A stretch of 64,000 nt of DNA, from contig LVAQ01000006.1 of assembly GCA_001604105.1 (NCBI GenBank), forward strand, positions 434,001 to 498,000, read 5' to 3'. Origin of the DNA: Clostridiales bacterium Firm_11 (GTDB taxonomy: Bacteria > Bacillota > Clostridia > Christensenellales > Aristaeellaceae). Made by a program: the position numbers and the translations under genes. The notes beneath the pieces were generated by a model. It ran no database searches and had not been told where the DNA came from. It saw only the letters and a program-made list of their open reading frames with translations. Shown piece by piece: positions 37,139 to 45,862 of the stretch. Each line of letters opens with the position of its first letter. Position 1 is the stretch's first letter.

Positions 37139-38437
37139 TTACATTTGACGTTTATCCAGCACGCGTTTTGCCTTCCCTTCACTGCGGGGAAGCGTGCCCG
37201 GCTGGCACAGCTTTACGGTAGCGCTTACCAGCGCGTGCGCTGCGATGGCGCTTACGATGCGGCTCTCCAAAGCTTCGATGTCGCGTACGGTGTCGCTCAT
37301 GAAATCCGGGGAAAGCTCCACCTGCACCTCCATCGTATCCAGGTTGCCCTGCCTTTCGATCACAATCTGATACTGCGGCACAATGCCTTCCACCTGTAGC
37401 AGCGCATGTTCCACCTGCGATGGGAATACGTTCACCCCGCGAATGATCAGCATATCATCAGTTCGACCCATCACACGACTCATGCGCACATGCGTGCGTC
37501 CGCAGGCGCAGGGTTCAGCGGTCAGTTCGCACAAATCATGCGTACGGTAGCGCAGCAGCGGCATGCCGTGCTTGGTAAGCGTAGTGAAAGTGAGATCTCC
37601 GCGCTCACCGTAGGGCAGTCCACGATTGTCATCCCCGATGATTTCCGGCAGAAAATGGTCCTCCCAAATGTGCATGCCTTGCTTGCAAAGGCATTCCACC
37701 GAAACGCCGGGTCCCATGACTTCGCTCAAACCATAGATATTGATGGCATCGATGCCCAGCATCGCTTCAATTTTCTCGCGCATGGCCTGCGTCCATGGCT
37801 CGGCGCCAAAGATTCCGCTTTTCAGTTTGGTTTGTTTCACCCCTTGCGCTTCAAGCGCTTCAGCTAGATTCAGCGCATAGGAAGGGGTGCAGCAAAGCGC
37901 AGTCGCGCCAAAATCCTGCAAAAGCATTAGCTGGCGTACCGTATTGCCGCCGCTGATGGGCACCACCGTAGCTCCGATGCGTTCCGCGCCATAATGTGCG
38001 CCAAGACCGCCCGTAAACAGACCATACCCATAGGCAACCTGAACAATATCCGCTTTGCCGATACCCGCGCAATACATGCTGCGCGCCATCAATTCACTCC
38101 AGCGGTCAATATCGCCGCCGGTGTATCCAACAACCGTTGGTTTGCCCGTTGTGCCGCTGCTGGCGTGTATGCGCACAATCTCGCTCTGCGGTACCGCAAA
38201 CAAACCAAAGGGATAGTGATCCCGCAAATCCTGCTTCTCTGTAAAGGGCAGCAGTTCTATATCGCATACACCGCGGATATCCATGGGCGTGATGCCGCGT
38301 TCCTGCATTTTATTGCGATAGAAGGGCACGTTCTCATACACCCTGCGCACCACATCGCGCAATCGTTCATCTTGCAGGGTACGCAGTTGCTCCCGCGGCA
38401 TGCATTCCATGGTGGGGTTCCAGATGATGTGCTCCAT
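37139..38437 (-). CDS. paaK: Phenylacetate-CoA ligase
   Basis: A 432-residue adenylate-forming ligase. The P-loop-like [14 protein letters not shown] near residue 92 binds [15 protein letters not shown] near 235 and [11 protein letters not shown] near 280 are core motifs, and the C-terminal domain contains [19 protein letters not shown] near 330. It activates phenylacetate or related aryl acetates with ATP and CoA. In iorAB operons of anaerobes it likely uses the product of aryl-pyruvate oxidation, or runs in reverse to make ATP. It starts 45 nt after iorB. Confidence 0.92.
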   Translation of the reverse strand: MEHIIWNPTMECMPREQLRTLQDERLRDVVRRVYENVPFYRNKMQERGITPMDIRGVCDIELLPFTEKQDLRDHYPFGLFAVPQSEIVRIHASSGTTGKPTVVGYTGGDIDRWSELMARSMYCAGIGKADIVQVAYGYGLFTGGLGAHYGAERIGATVVPISGGNTVRQLMLLQDFGATALCCTPSYALNLAEALEAQGVKQTKLKSGIFGAEPWTQAMREKIEAMLGIDAINIYGLSEVMGPGVSVECLCKQGMHIWEDHFLPEIIGDDNRGLPYGERGDLTFTTLTKHGMPLLRYRTHDLCELTAEPCACGRTHVRMSRVMGRTDDMLIIRGVNVFPSQVEHALLQVEGIVPQYQIVIERQGNLDTMEVQVELSPDFMSDTVRDIEALESRIVSAIAAHALVSATVKLCQPGTLPRSEGKAKRVLDKRQM

Positions 38438-38482
38438 GGGTTGTAACTCCCTTTTTCCGGCCAGGCCGGTTGAATGTTATGC

Positions 38483-39058
38483 CTACACGCGCCCCGCTTC
38501 AAAAGCTTTCAAGTTTGTGGCAAAGGTCGCACGCGGTACCGAGGAAGCAATGGCGTGTTTCCAAGCTTCTTCCTCAAAGGCTAAATGACGGCTGAGCCGC
38601 CCTAACAGCACAAGGTTGACAGCCTTTTGACTACCTGCTTCCACTGCCAGGGTAAGCGCATCCACCGCTTCTACCACATGATCGCTGAGCGGCGGCGCCG
38701 TGAGCGGATCTGCGGGGTAGGCTGCCGCGCCGGTGATAACAGGCATAGGCAAAATGCGTTGTGTATTTACAATCGCAATGCCATCCTCTTTCAGATACGC
38801 CGCTGCACGTGCCGCTTCCAACGCCTCAAAGCTAATCAGATAATCCGCCGCGCCCAGTGATACCAAGGGCGCATGCACCGCATCGCCTACCCGTACATGG
38901 GTAATGACACTGCCGCCACGCTGGCTCATCCCATGAACCTCGCTCACCTTCACGCCAAGCCCGGCCGATAGCGCCAGTTTGCCGATGATCTTGCTGGCAA
39001 GCAAAGTGCCTTGGCCGCCAACGCCTACGATGACCAGATCAAACGAAAGCTGGCTCAT
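38483..39058 (-). CDS. iorB: Indolepyruvate ferredoxin oxidoreductase beta subunit
   Basis: A 191-residue gamma-type domain subunit of 2-oxoacid:ferredoxin oxidoreductases. VGVGGQGTLLASKIIG near residue 11 and EVHGMSQRGGSVITHVRVG near 40 are the family motifs. With IorA it decarboxylates aryl pyruvates (from Trp, Phe, Tyr) to aryl-acyl-CoA while reducing ferredoxin. It overlaps iorA by 4 bp. Confidence 0.93.
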   Translation of the reverse strand: MSQLSFDLVIVGVGGQGTLLASKIIGKLALSAGLGVKVSEVHGMSQRGGSVITHVRVGDAVHAPLVSLGAADYLISFEALEAARAAAYLKEDGIAIVNTQRILPMPVITGAAAYPADPLTAPPLSDHVVEAVDALTLAVEAGSQKAVNLVLLGRLSRHLAFEEEAWKHAIASSVPRATFATNLKAFEAGRV

Positions 39059-40833
39059 ACCGCCCGCACCCCTTCCTTGATGGCTTTAAAGGGACAAACC
39101 TGTGCGCACATGCCGCATCCGATGCATAGCGCTGCATTGATGACCACTTGCTTTTCTCTGCGTTCTATGGCTGGACAGGCCAGTTTCAGGCACATGCCGC
39201 AGTTACGGCATCCGTCAATCACATACGGGGGTATAGTGCTGCGTTCTAGAAGCGCACAGGCACGTCGGGCGATAACCACGCTTACTTCGTCTCGCTCTGT
39301 TTCTTCTTTCAGCACTTTTTCCACGGCTTTTAAGTCAAAAGGATCGACAATCGAAACATGCGTAACGCCACAGCTTTCACACAACTTTTGGATATCCACC
39401 GCAGGTGCGGGTTGATTGCGGATATCCAAGCCAGAGGCCGGGTTCTGCTGGTGCCCCGTCATCCCTGTGATACGGTTGTCAAGGATGAGCACGGTGATTG
39501 ACTGTCGATTGTAAACCGCATCAATCAACGGAGCGATACCGCTATGCAGAAAAGTGCTGTCGCCCAATACGGCGATTGTCCCTTTTGAAAACGCTTTGCC
39601 CTGCGCACGTTCCGCACCGCTTGCCATACCAATGCTTGCCCCCATGCACAGGCACGCGTCCATTGCGGATAGCGGCGGCAGCGCCGCCAGCGTGTAGCAA
39701 CCAATATCCCCCATCACACGCAGCCCCAATTTGCTTACGGCATAAAATACACCGCGATGCGGACACCCGGGGCATAACACGGGTGGACGGGCAGGCAGAT
39801 CCACGCCGCTGGCAACAGGCATCGGCGTACCCAGCAGCGCATGTTTGATGCTTTCTACGCTAAGCTCCCCTTGAAGCCCGGTGAGGTTTTTGCCTTCACA
39901 GGCAATCCCCGCGGCCCGGATGTCCTTCTCTAAAAGACCCTCCAGTTCCTCAAAGACGATAAGGCGCTTTACTTGATCCGCAAATTGCTTAATCAGCTTC
40001 ATGGGCATCGGATACACCATGCCAAGCTTCAGCGTGCTTGCGTTTGGCAATGCATCCCTTACATATTGGTAACAGGCACCGCTGGTGATTACGCCGATTT
40101 CCTGATCCCGCATTGTGATTTCATTAATGGGCATTTGGTTTGCCGCTTCGCTGAGAAACGACTCCCGCTTCTCCACATGCACATGCCGCTTTCGTGCCAT
40201 GGCTGGCATCATGACATATTTCATCATATCTTTTCGATAGGCCTTAACGGGGATGCTCTCACGTTTGCCTTGCTTTACGATGCTTCGTGCATGCGAAATG
40301 CGTGTGGTCAGGCGCAAAAAAACAGGCGTATCCAGCTCTTCGCTCAATTCAAAGGCGAGCTTGGTATACTCCAGGCACTCCTGGCTGTCGGCTGGTTCCA
40401 GCATGGGAATATGCGCCGCGCGCGCATAGTAACGGCTGTCCTGCTCGTTCTGGCTGGAATGCATCGCCGGATCATCTGCGCAGCAGATCACCAGACCGCC
40501 GTTTACGCCCGTATAGGCAGCGGTAAAAATGGGATCCGCCGCAACATTGACGCCCACATGCTTCATACAGGTCATGGCACGTGCGCCTGCCATTGCGGCG
40601 CCAAAAGCCACTTCCGCCGCCACCTTTTCATTGGGAGCCCATTGCACGTCAACCTCTTCATACTTTGCGGCAGCTTCGGTGATCTCCGTGCTGGGCGTCC
40701 CGGGGTAGCTGCTGACAACATGTACCCCCGCTTCCCAAGCGCCTCGGGCAACAGCCTCATTGCCAAGCATCAACTGCGGCTCCCGTGACGGCATACCAAA
40801 CTGTTCAGCAGAGATCAACTTGTTTTCATCCAT
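39055..40833 (-). CDS. iorA: Indolepyruvate ferredoxin oxidoreductase alpha subunit
   Basis: A 592-residue subunit. The N-terminal domain (SSYPGTPSTEITEAAAKYEEVDVQWAPNEKVAAEVAFGAAMAG) binds the 2-oxoacid and pairs with the pyrimidine part of thiamine diphosphate. The TPP-binding region holds GDIGCYTLAAL and GDSTFLHSG...DNRITGMTG (residues 370-465). Two 4Fe-4S clusters lie at the C-terminus (CRNCGMCLKLACP; CIGCGMCAQVCPF). It oxidises aryl pyruvates with ferredoxin as electron acceptor, an energy-saving step in amino-acid fermentation. First gene of the iorA-iorB-paaK-ACT(-alr) operon; AAGGGG precedes the start. Confidence 0.95.
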   Translation of the reverse strand: MDENKLISAEQFGMPSREPQLMLGNEAVARGAWEAGVHVVSSYPGTPSTEITEAAAKYEEVDVQWAPNEKVAAEVAFGAAMAGARAMTCMKHVGVNVAADPIFTAAYTGVNGGLVICCADDPAMHSSQNEQDSRYYARAAHIPMLEPADSQECLEYTKLAFELSEELDTPVFLRLTTRISHARSIVKQGKRESIPVKAYRKDMMKYVMMPAMARKRHVHVEKRESFLSEAANQMPINEITMRDQEIGVITSGACYQYVRDALPNASTLKLGMVYPMPMKLIKQFADQVKRLIVFEELEGLLEKDIRAAGIACEGKNLTGLQGELSVESIKHALLGTPMPVASGVDLPARPPVLCPGCPHRGVFYAVSKLGLRVMGDIGCYTLAALPPLSAMDACLCMGASIGMASGAERAQGKAFSKGTIAVLGDSTFLHSGIAPLIDAVYNRQSITVLILDNRITGMTGHQQNPASGLDIRNQPAPAVDIQKLCESCGVTHVSIVDPFDLKAVEKVLKEETERDEVSVVIARRACALLERSTIPPYVIDGCRNCGMCLKLACPAIERREKQVVINAALCIGCGMCAQVCPFKAIKEGVRAV

Positions 40834-40969
40834 GCTAGCGTCCCCTTACATCCTGCAATTTTCGCGAACCATACTGTCGTATGCAAGCGTATCCGATAAT
40901 CACGAACAATATATACCGGCTCTTTTGCCTTCATAGCGCAGGCGCCAAAGCCGATAATCAACCACGATG

Positions 40970-40997
40970 ATTATACCATTGATTATGTAAGGTGCAA
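40970..40997 (-). promoter_or_regulatory. iorAB-paaK promoter
   Basis: Reverse strand: TTGCAC (40997-40992), 16-nt spacer, TATAAT (40975-40970) with an extended TGG. Leader of about 130 nt before iorA. Confidence 0.7.
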
Positions 40998-41075
40998 AGT
41001 ACTCCGGCTGTATTTTTGCCAACGCCGCTGCTGCATGCCGCAAATAGCTTCGGTTTTGTAGGTCCGCAGATATGC

Positions 41076-41103
41076 AAAAACGCAGGACATGTGTCCTGCG
41101 TTT
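41076..41103 (-). terminator. Terminator of rpsF-ssb-rpsR
   Basis: AAACGCAGGACA and TGTCCTGCGTTT arms, with TTTTT following on the minus strand. It sits 11 nt past the rpsR stop. Confidence 0.9.
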
Positions 41104-41113
41104 GGTGCAATAC

Positions 41114-41368
41114 TTATTCAACCGAGAACGGCATCAGTGCGATGGCACGCGCGCGCTTGATGCATTCGCTGAGTTGACGTTGATGCTTGGCACAGTTTCC
41201 GCTCATACGGCGGGGCATGATCTTGCCGCGTTCGTTGATAAACCGGCGAAGACGATTCACATCTTTGTAATCAATATATTCGATCTTATCCACGCAGAAG
41301 CTGCACACCTTGCGGCGCGGCTTGCGTCCGCGGGGACGAGGCCTTCTTTCACCACGATCTTCAGACAT
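41114..41368 (-). CDS. rpsR: Ribosomal protein S18
   Basis: An 84-residue protein of the small ribosomal subunit. [29 protein letters not shown] and [29 protein letters not shown] match bS18 closely; the Cys residues (CSFC) suggest the zinc-type (C+) form. It binds the platform next to S6. Last gene in the rpsF-ssb-rpsR operon. Confidence 0.97.
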   Translation of the reverse strand: MSEDRGERRPRPRGRKPRRKVCSFCVDKIEYIDYKDVNRLRRFINERGKIMPRRMSGNCAKHQRQLSECIKRARAIALMPFSVE

Positions 41369-41392
41369 AGGCTAAACCTCCTTTTCAGAGCG

Positions 41393-41818
41393 TTAGAACG
41401 GCAGATCCTCATCGTCGACTTCTTCAAAACCGTTATCCTTGCCGGGCTTGCCGCCAGCGGCAGGCGCTGCGGGGGCGGGGCTTCCCATTTCATCCTGACG
41501 GGAGGAAAGGAATTCCACATCGTCGGCGCGCACATCCAGTGAGAAGCGCGTGCCGCCGCCATCCTTCGCCTCGTAGCTGCTAACAGAAACAGAACCCACC
41601 ACCGCAACCTTGCGCCCTTTGGCAAGATAGCGCTGACAGTTTTCGCCTAATTTATCCCACGCGGAAACGCGGAAAAAATCGGCTTCGGGCTGGTTGGTGT
41701 TTTGCGACGCACGGCGACGATTTACCGCGACGGTAAAGGAGCAAACCGTATTGCCCGAAGATACCGTACGCGTTTCGGGATCGCGCGTCAAGTTCCCGAT
41801 GATGGTTAGTTTATTCAT
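41393..41818 (-). CDS. ssb: Single-stranded DNA-binding protein
   Basis: A 141-residue SSB. The oligonucleotide-binding fold (MNKLTIIGNLTRDPETRTVSSGNTVCSFTVAVNRR) covers residues 1-105, followed by a Pro/Ala/Gly-rich linker and the acidic C-terminal tip DDEDLPF that binds partner proteins. It coats ssDNA during replication. The gene lies between rpsF and rpsR, 15 and 24 nt away. Confidence 0.97.
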   Translation of the reverse strand: MNKLTIIGNLTRDPETRTVSSGNTVCSFTVAVNRRRASQNTNQPEADFFRVSAWDKLGENCQRYLAKGRKVAVVGSVSVSSYEAKDGGGTRFSLDVRADDVEFLSSRQDEMGSPAPAAPAAGGKPGKDNGFEEVDDEDLPF

Positions 41819-41833
41819 CCAATACGCTCCCCC

Positions 41834-42256
41834 TTATTCAGCGGGCGTTTCGCTGGGCGCTTCCTCTTTGCTGGCTTCCACAACCGCGGGCTGCGCAGCT
41901 TCGACGGCTTCCATTGGCACTACGCTTGGAATCGCGCGTGCGGGGCGGGGTTTGACGCTCTGCTTCTTTTCTTCTAGCTTGATCGTCAGGTAGCGAAGGA
42001 TCTTGTCGCTGATCTCCAGGTTACGTTCGATCTCCTTGGGCAGATCGCCTTCGGATTGGAACGTCACCATCACGTACCAGCCTTCCCACATATCGTTGAT
42101 TGCGTAGGCCAGGCGACGTTTTCCCCATGTCTCATCGACTTTTTCGATCTCGCCACCTTTTGTGCGGATCAGCTCGGAAAACTTCTCAATCAGCTCTTTC
42201 CGGGCGGTATCCTCCAGTGCCGTGTCGATGATGTAGGTCAGTTCATACCTATTCAT
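41834..42256 (-). CDS. rpsF: Ribosomal protein S6
   Basis: A 140-residue bS6: MNRYELTYIIDTALEDTARKELIEKFSELI and GGEIEKVDETWGKRRLAYAINDMWEGWYVMVTFQ are diagnostic. The tail after residue 100 is an Ala/Glu-rich extension, longer than in many species. It pairs with S18 on the 30S platform. The start at 42256 follows AGGAGGTG and is correct although the frame stays open to 42355. Confidence 0.97.
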   Translation of the reverse strand: MNRYELTYIIDTALEDTARKELIEKFSELIRTKGGEIEKVDETWGKRRLAYAINDMWEGWYVMVTFQSEGDLPKEIERNLEISDKILRYLTIKLEEKKQSVKPRPARAIPSVVPMEAVEAAQPAVVEASKEEAPSETPAE

Positions 42257-42273
42257 TTCTTTCACCTCCTCAT

Positions 42274-42318
42274 GGACATTTGGCGCTGCATCATGCTCGC
42301 GCAGCGCAAGGATGTGCC
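42274..42318 (-). promoter_or_regulatory. rpsF leader hairpin, candidate S6:S18 binding site
   Basis: The minus leader folds into a GCGCTGC/GCAGCGC hairpin extended by outer pairing ACAT/ATGT with an internal loop (CCTTG opposite CCAA). The autoregulatory S6:S18 binding RNA in other bacteria is an imperfect stem of this type upstream of rpsF. Seen by eye; assignment is inferred from position. Confidence 0.4.
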
Positions 42319-42326
42319 AATTACAT

Positions 42327-42355
42327 ATTATATCAACATGTTTGCCCGAAAGCAA
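42327..42355 (-). promoter_or_regulatory. rpsF operon promoter
   Basis: Reverse strand: TTGCTT (42355-42350), 17-nt spacer, TATAAT (42332-42327). Transcription starts near 42320. Confidence 0.85.
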
Positions 42356-42627
42356 GCACTACTTTTTGTGCTGCGTTTCGGTGTTGAGGAATCAAACACA
42401 GGTTATGCTGAAACCTGCCTGTCGCGCGGGGGCAACGTATGTCTACGCTTATCAAGAGCCATCCCCGCAAGCGTTTGGGTACCCCTTCTCAGGTGGTCTA
42501 TGCAAACAGCGGTTTGCATGGTATCATTGGCTTAATGCTTATCTGAATTTCCTTCGATTGCAGCCGTGTCTCAAACTGCCGACGATTGATAATTGATAAT
42601 AATTCGTCATTTTCCGTCATTAAGCCC

Positions 42628-42656
42628 TTTTCATGCTCCCAAGAAGAGTGTAAAAT
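42628..42656 (+). promoter_or_regulatory. Weak promoter of the flavodiiron gene
   Basis: TTTTCA (42628-42633), 17-nt spacer, TAAAAT (42651-42656), 30 nt before the start codon at 42687. The 42,356-42,627 stretch shows no gene I can support. Confidence 0.4.
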
Positions 42657-42686
42657 AGAGGAGACGCATATCAAGGAGGTTCACCT

Positions 42687-44681
42687 ATGAACTGTTTACG
42701 CCGTATTACCAATGATTTGCTTTACGTTGGCGGCAGTGATCGTCGGCTTGCCAAATTTGAGAATCTTTTCCCGCTCCCCCATGGCATTTCCTATAACTCC
42801 TATCTCATGCTGGATCAAAAAACTGTTCTGCTGGATACGGTGGATAATGCCGTATCGGATGTGTTTTTCGAGAATCTCGCAAGCGGCCTTGCGGGCAGAA
42901 ACCTTGACTACATAATCGTACAGCATATGGAGCCCGATCACGCCGCTACGCTTGGCCTGGTGCTGGAGCGTCACCCCGAAGCAACGGTGGTCTGCTCTGT
43001 CATCGCCAAAAAAATGATTGGTCAATTCTTTGGAGAAATCAAAGGTGTAACAGTAAAGACAGTCTGCGATGGTGAAACCCTAGATGTGGGCTCTCGTCAG
43101 CTCACATTCCTGACGGCGCCGATGGTGCATTGGCCTGAAGTCATCATGACTTACGACCCCAAAACCAGAGCGCTTTTTTCTGCGGATGCTTTTGGTACCT
43201 TTGGCGCGTTGGGTGCTAACCTGTACGCGGACGAAATGGATTTTGAACATGTTTGGCTAGATGAAGCGAGGCGTTATTATTCCAACATCGTTGGTAAATA
43301 TGGCCCGCAGGTACAAGCGCTGCTTAAAAAAGCTTCGGCCTTCCCCATCGAAAGGATTCTTTCGCTGCATGGCCCGCTTTGGCGCAGGAACACCACCTGG
43401 TACTTTGACAAGTATCGTTTGTGGAGCGCCTATGAGCCGGAAGAGGAAGGCGTGCTGGTGGTGTATGGTTCGATCTACGGGCATACGGCCAATGCGGCCG
43501 AGGCGTTGGCAGGTCGTTTGGCTGATCGAGGCGCTCGCGTCGCGCTCTATGACGCCTCTGTTATTGATGTAAGCGAGCTGCTTTCAGAAACCTTCCGTTA
43601 TCGCAGATTGGTAATTGCCTGCAGCACCTATAATGCCGGTATTTTCCCGATGATCGAAAACTATCTGCTGGATATGAAGGCCCATGCCATGCGTAACCGT
43701 ACGGTGGCTATTCTTGAAAACGGTTCTTGGGCACCCGCCGCAGGCGCGCTCATCCGTAAACACCTAAGCGAAATGAAGGATATGACCATCATCGAGCCGC
43801 AGCTGAGCATCCGCTCCGCTTTGCGGGATGAACAGGCAGCTGAACTGGATGCGTTGGCCGCGCAACTGTGGCCGCAAGAAACGCAATCTACCCAAATAAG
43901 CACGGAAGATATCGCCACGGAGTCCTTCCCGATCGATCCGCAGGCACTCTTCAAGGTCAGCTACGGCCTGTTTGTACTTACCGCGCGGGAAGGCGAAAAA
44001 GACAACGGCTGTATCATCAACACGGTAAACCAAATCACCAATATGCCCAATCGCCTTTGCATCGCCGTCAATAAGCTCAACTATACGCATGATATGATCA
44101 TGCGCACAGGGCTTTGTAATGTAAGCGTGCTTTCAAAGAGCGTTGATTTCGCGATTTTTCAGCGCTTCGGCTATCAAAGCGGGCTTGATGTGGACAAGTT
44201 CGCGGGATTCGACCAAATCGCGCGCAGCCAAAACGGGCTGGTTTACCTGACGGGCGCCTGCAACGCTTACATTGCCTGTAAAGTAGTCGGTACACATGAT
44301 TATGAAACCCATACGCTCTTTGTGACCGAGCTGGATGAAGCGCGCATCCTGACCAACGAAGAGAGCGTAACCTATGATGATTACTTTGATCACATCAAAC
44401 CAAAACCCCAGACGGCGGAAAAAAGTGTCAGAGGTTTCCGGTGCAAGATTTGCGGCTATATTTATGAAAGCGATACGCTCCCGCCGGATTACATCTGCCC
44501 CGTATGCAAGCATCCGGCTTCCGATTTTGAACCCATTGGTTTCGACGCTTCCTCGCAAAGTGCGCCAAAGGGCTTTCGGTGCAAGATATGCGGCTATATT
44601 TATGAGAGTGATACGCTCCCGCCGGATTACATCTGCCCTGTGTGCAAGCATCCGGCTTCCGATTTTGAACCCATCATCTAG
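42687..44681 (+). CDS. Flavodiiron protein fused to flavin reductase and two rubredoxins
   Basis: A 664-residue fusion that reduces O2 (or NO) to water (or N2O). Residues 1-250 form the beta-lactamase-like diiron domain with ligands His80, Glu82, Asp84, His85, His148, Asp167 and His228 (QHMEPDH, VHWPE, SADAFG, LHGP). Residues 255-400 are an FMN flavodoxin domain (VVYGSIYGHTANAAEAL). Residues 425-575 form a flavin reductase-like domain (NGCIINTVNQITNMPNRLCIAVNK). Two rubredoxins follow (about 583-617 and 629-664) with CKICGYIYES...CPVCKHP. The two rubredoxins are the same protein sequence over 35 residues. It acts in the cytoplasm as an O2/NO scavenger. RBS AAGGAGG. Confidence 0.93.
   Translation: MNCLRRITNDLLYVGGSDRRLAKFENLFPLPHGISYNSYLMLDQKTVLLDTVDNAVSDVFFENLASGLAGRNLDYIIVQHMEPDHAATLGLVLERHPEATVVCSVIAKKMIGQFFGEIKGVTVKTVCDGETLDVGSRQLTFLTAPMVHWPEVIMTYDPKTRALFSADAFGTFGALGANLYADEMDFEHVWLDEARRYYSNIVGKYGPQVQALLKKASAFPIERILSLHGPLWRRNTTWYFDKYRLWSAYEPEEEGVLVVYGSIYGHTANAAEALAGRLADRGARVALYDASVIDVSELLSETFRYRRLVIACSTYNAGIFPMIENYLLDMKAHAMRNRTVAILENGSWAPAAGALIRKHLSEMKDMTIIEPQLSIRSALRDEQAAELDALAAQLWPQETQSTQISTEDIATESFPIDPQALFKVSYGLFVLTAREGEKDNGCIINTVNQITNMPNRLCIAVNKLNYTHDMIMRTGLCNVSVLSKSVDFAIFQRFGYQSGLDVDKFAGFDQIARSQNGLVYLTGACNAYIACKVVGTHDYETHTLFVTELDEARILTNEESVTYDDYFDHIKPKPQTAEKSVRGFRCKICGYIYESDTLPPDYICPVCKHPASDFEPIGFDASSQSAPKGFRCKICGYIYESDTLPPDYICPVCKHPASDFEPII
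44433..44675 (+). repeat. Duplicated rubredoxin-coding segment
   Basis: Two 105-nt copies, 44433-44537 and 44571-44675, 138 nt apart. They differ at 8 positions, all third-codon and all silent, so both encode the same 35 residues. Confidence 0.9.
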
Positions 44682-44792
44682 TCTTAGTCGCGCCTGCCGC
44701 TTGCAACACTGCTTGCGCCTGCTCATCAATATACCAAGTCACAAAAATGAAGCGGGCTTTGTTACCGCCATGAATGGTTAAGGAGGATGCCT

Positions 44793-45119
44793 GTGCCTGC
44801 TCAAGTACGCATCACTGTTATCAGGAAGGCTTTCTATCCCGATTTGGCAGATCAATACCTGTCCGAAGGAAACGCAGTTGGCCCCTGTCCCCTTCTTTCG
44901 GAAGGGCAAAGCTTCCTCTATACCGGCTCGGCTGAAATGCCACAAGGTTTCTGCCCATGGGCGTGGATTGATATCTATCGCGCCTGTTCCACCCTAAGCG
45001 CGGGCGGTTTTGATAACCAGTGGTATGCTTCGGGGAAAATACGCGTGGAATGCTGTACAGATGGCATCCGTCCGGTAACGTTTCTGCTGGAAGCCACGCA
45101 AACCGAAGTTTCAAGTTAA
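44793..45119 (+). CDS. TIGR04076-like small protein
   Basis: A 108-residue protein. It resembles the TIGR04076 family of uncharacterised proteins: ITVIRKAFYPDLADQYL, then PCPLLSEGQSF, CPWAWIDIYRACSTLSAGG, and CCTDGIRPVTFLLE. Conserved Cys residues (Cys in PCP, CPW, ACS, CC) could bind a metal or act in redox chemistry. The start is a GTG at 44793, seven bases after AAGGAGG; the ATG six bases earlier is too close. It follows the flavodiiron gene by 111 nt. Confidence 0.75.
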   Translation: MPAQVRITVIRKAFYPDLADQYLSEGNAVGPCPLLSEGQSFLYTGSAEMPQGFCPWAWIDIYRACSTLSAGGFDNQWYASGKIRVECCTDGIRPVTFLLEATQTEVSS

Positions 45120-45198
45120 AACCTGCCCATGCTTACTGGAAATGCATAACATTTACGCAAACGCCCTTCGTCCGCTTCATTATGCAGTAGTAGTGCGT

Positions 45199-45642
45199 TC
45201 AGCGTGGTATTGTCATCCGCATCGGCGTATACCGGATTCCCCGGGTGCACTGTTCCGCCATGACGGGTTCGAACCCCAGCCTTTTGTAGATATCCACGGC
45301 AAAAGGTGAAGCGTTCACCGTCATGGTTTCGCTTTCCAGCTTTGCAAGCACCTGCACAAACAGCATCCTGCCGATGCCCCTGCGCTGGTATGCTTCTTCC
45401 ACGAAAAAGAGCGTAATGTGGGCGCCATCCATGCGGGTCGCAATCATGCCCACCATTACCTGCTCCTCAAACGCTCCATACATCACGATTTGGCTGGTGA
45501 ACGCCGTATCCTCCAGGGTACGGCGGAATGTTTGCACGCCCTGCGCGCTGTAATCCGGCGCTTCAAAACGCATGAAAACACGCATCGCCAGCGCAAGCGC
45601 CGCTTTGGTTTCGCTTTCGTAGAGCTTTCGAACCTGTATCAT
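45199..45642 (-). CDS. GNAT-family N-acetyltransferase
   Basis: A 147-residue acetyltransferase. ITLFFVEEAYQRRGIGRMLFVQVLAKL near residues 75-100 is the acetyl-CoA-binding motif A, and NASPFAVDIYKRLGFEPV near 105-122 fits motif B. The substrate is unknown. The ATG at 45642 is chosen with GGAG 10 nt upstream; the in-frame ATG at 45681 has none. No terminator is obvious on its 3' side. Confidence 0.85.
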   Translation of the reverse strand: MIQVRKLYESETKAALALAMRVFMRFEAPDYSAQGVQTFRRTLEDTAFTSQIVMYGAFEEQVMVGMIATRMDGAHITLFFVEEAYQRRGIGRMLFVQVLAKLESETMTVNASPFAVDIYKRLGFEPVMAEQCTRGIRYTPMRMTIPR

Positions 45643-45817
45643 CGCTGCCTGTCTCCATTTACTGTTCGTTGCCTTATACAATGGGCTATGCTGTCATTTC
45701 GGGATGAGGCGGGGTGCGGTATCAACACCGTATATGGTATTCTTCGCTTTTCGCGATGACGCGCCATCCCTACAGCGCCTTTGCCGCCCTATCCATGGTC
45801 GATATTCGCTGAACGGG

Positions 45818-45850
45818 AAAGCCGCCGGAGATCTCTCTCCGACGGCTTTT
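45818..45850 (-). terminator. ppdK terminator
   Basis: AAAGCCG and CGGCTTT arms with an inner CGGAGA/TCTCCG stem; the minus transcript runs into TTTCCC. It lies 13 nt past the ppdK stop. Confidence 0.8.
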
Positions 45851-45862
45851 CATTAGCCTTTG

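Noticed and set aside
42312..42596. Plus-strand frame in the rpsF to flavodiiron spacer
   Set aside because: No ribosome binding site, overlaps the rpsF promoter on the other strand, and the protein looks random.
45250..45290. GGGTTCGAACCCC resembling a tRNA T-arm
   Set aside because: It lies within the acetyltransferase coding frame and no acceptor, D or anticodon arms surround it.
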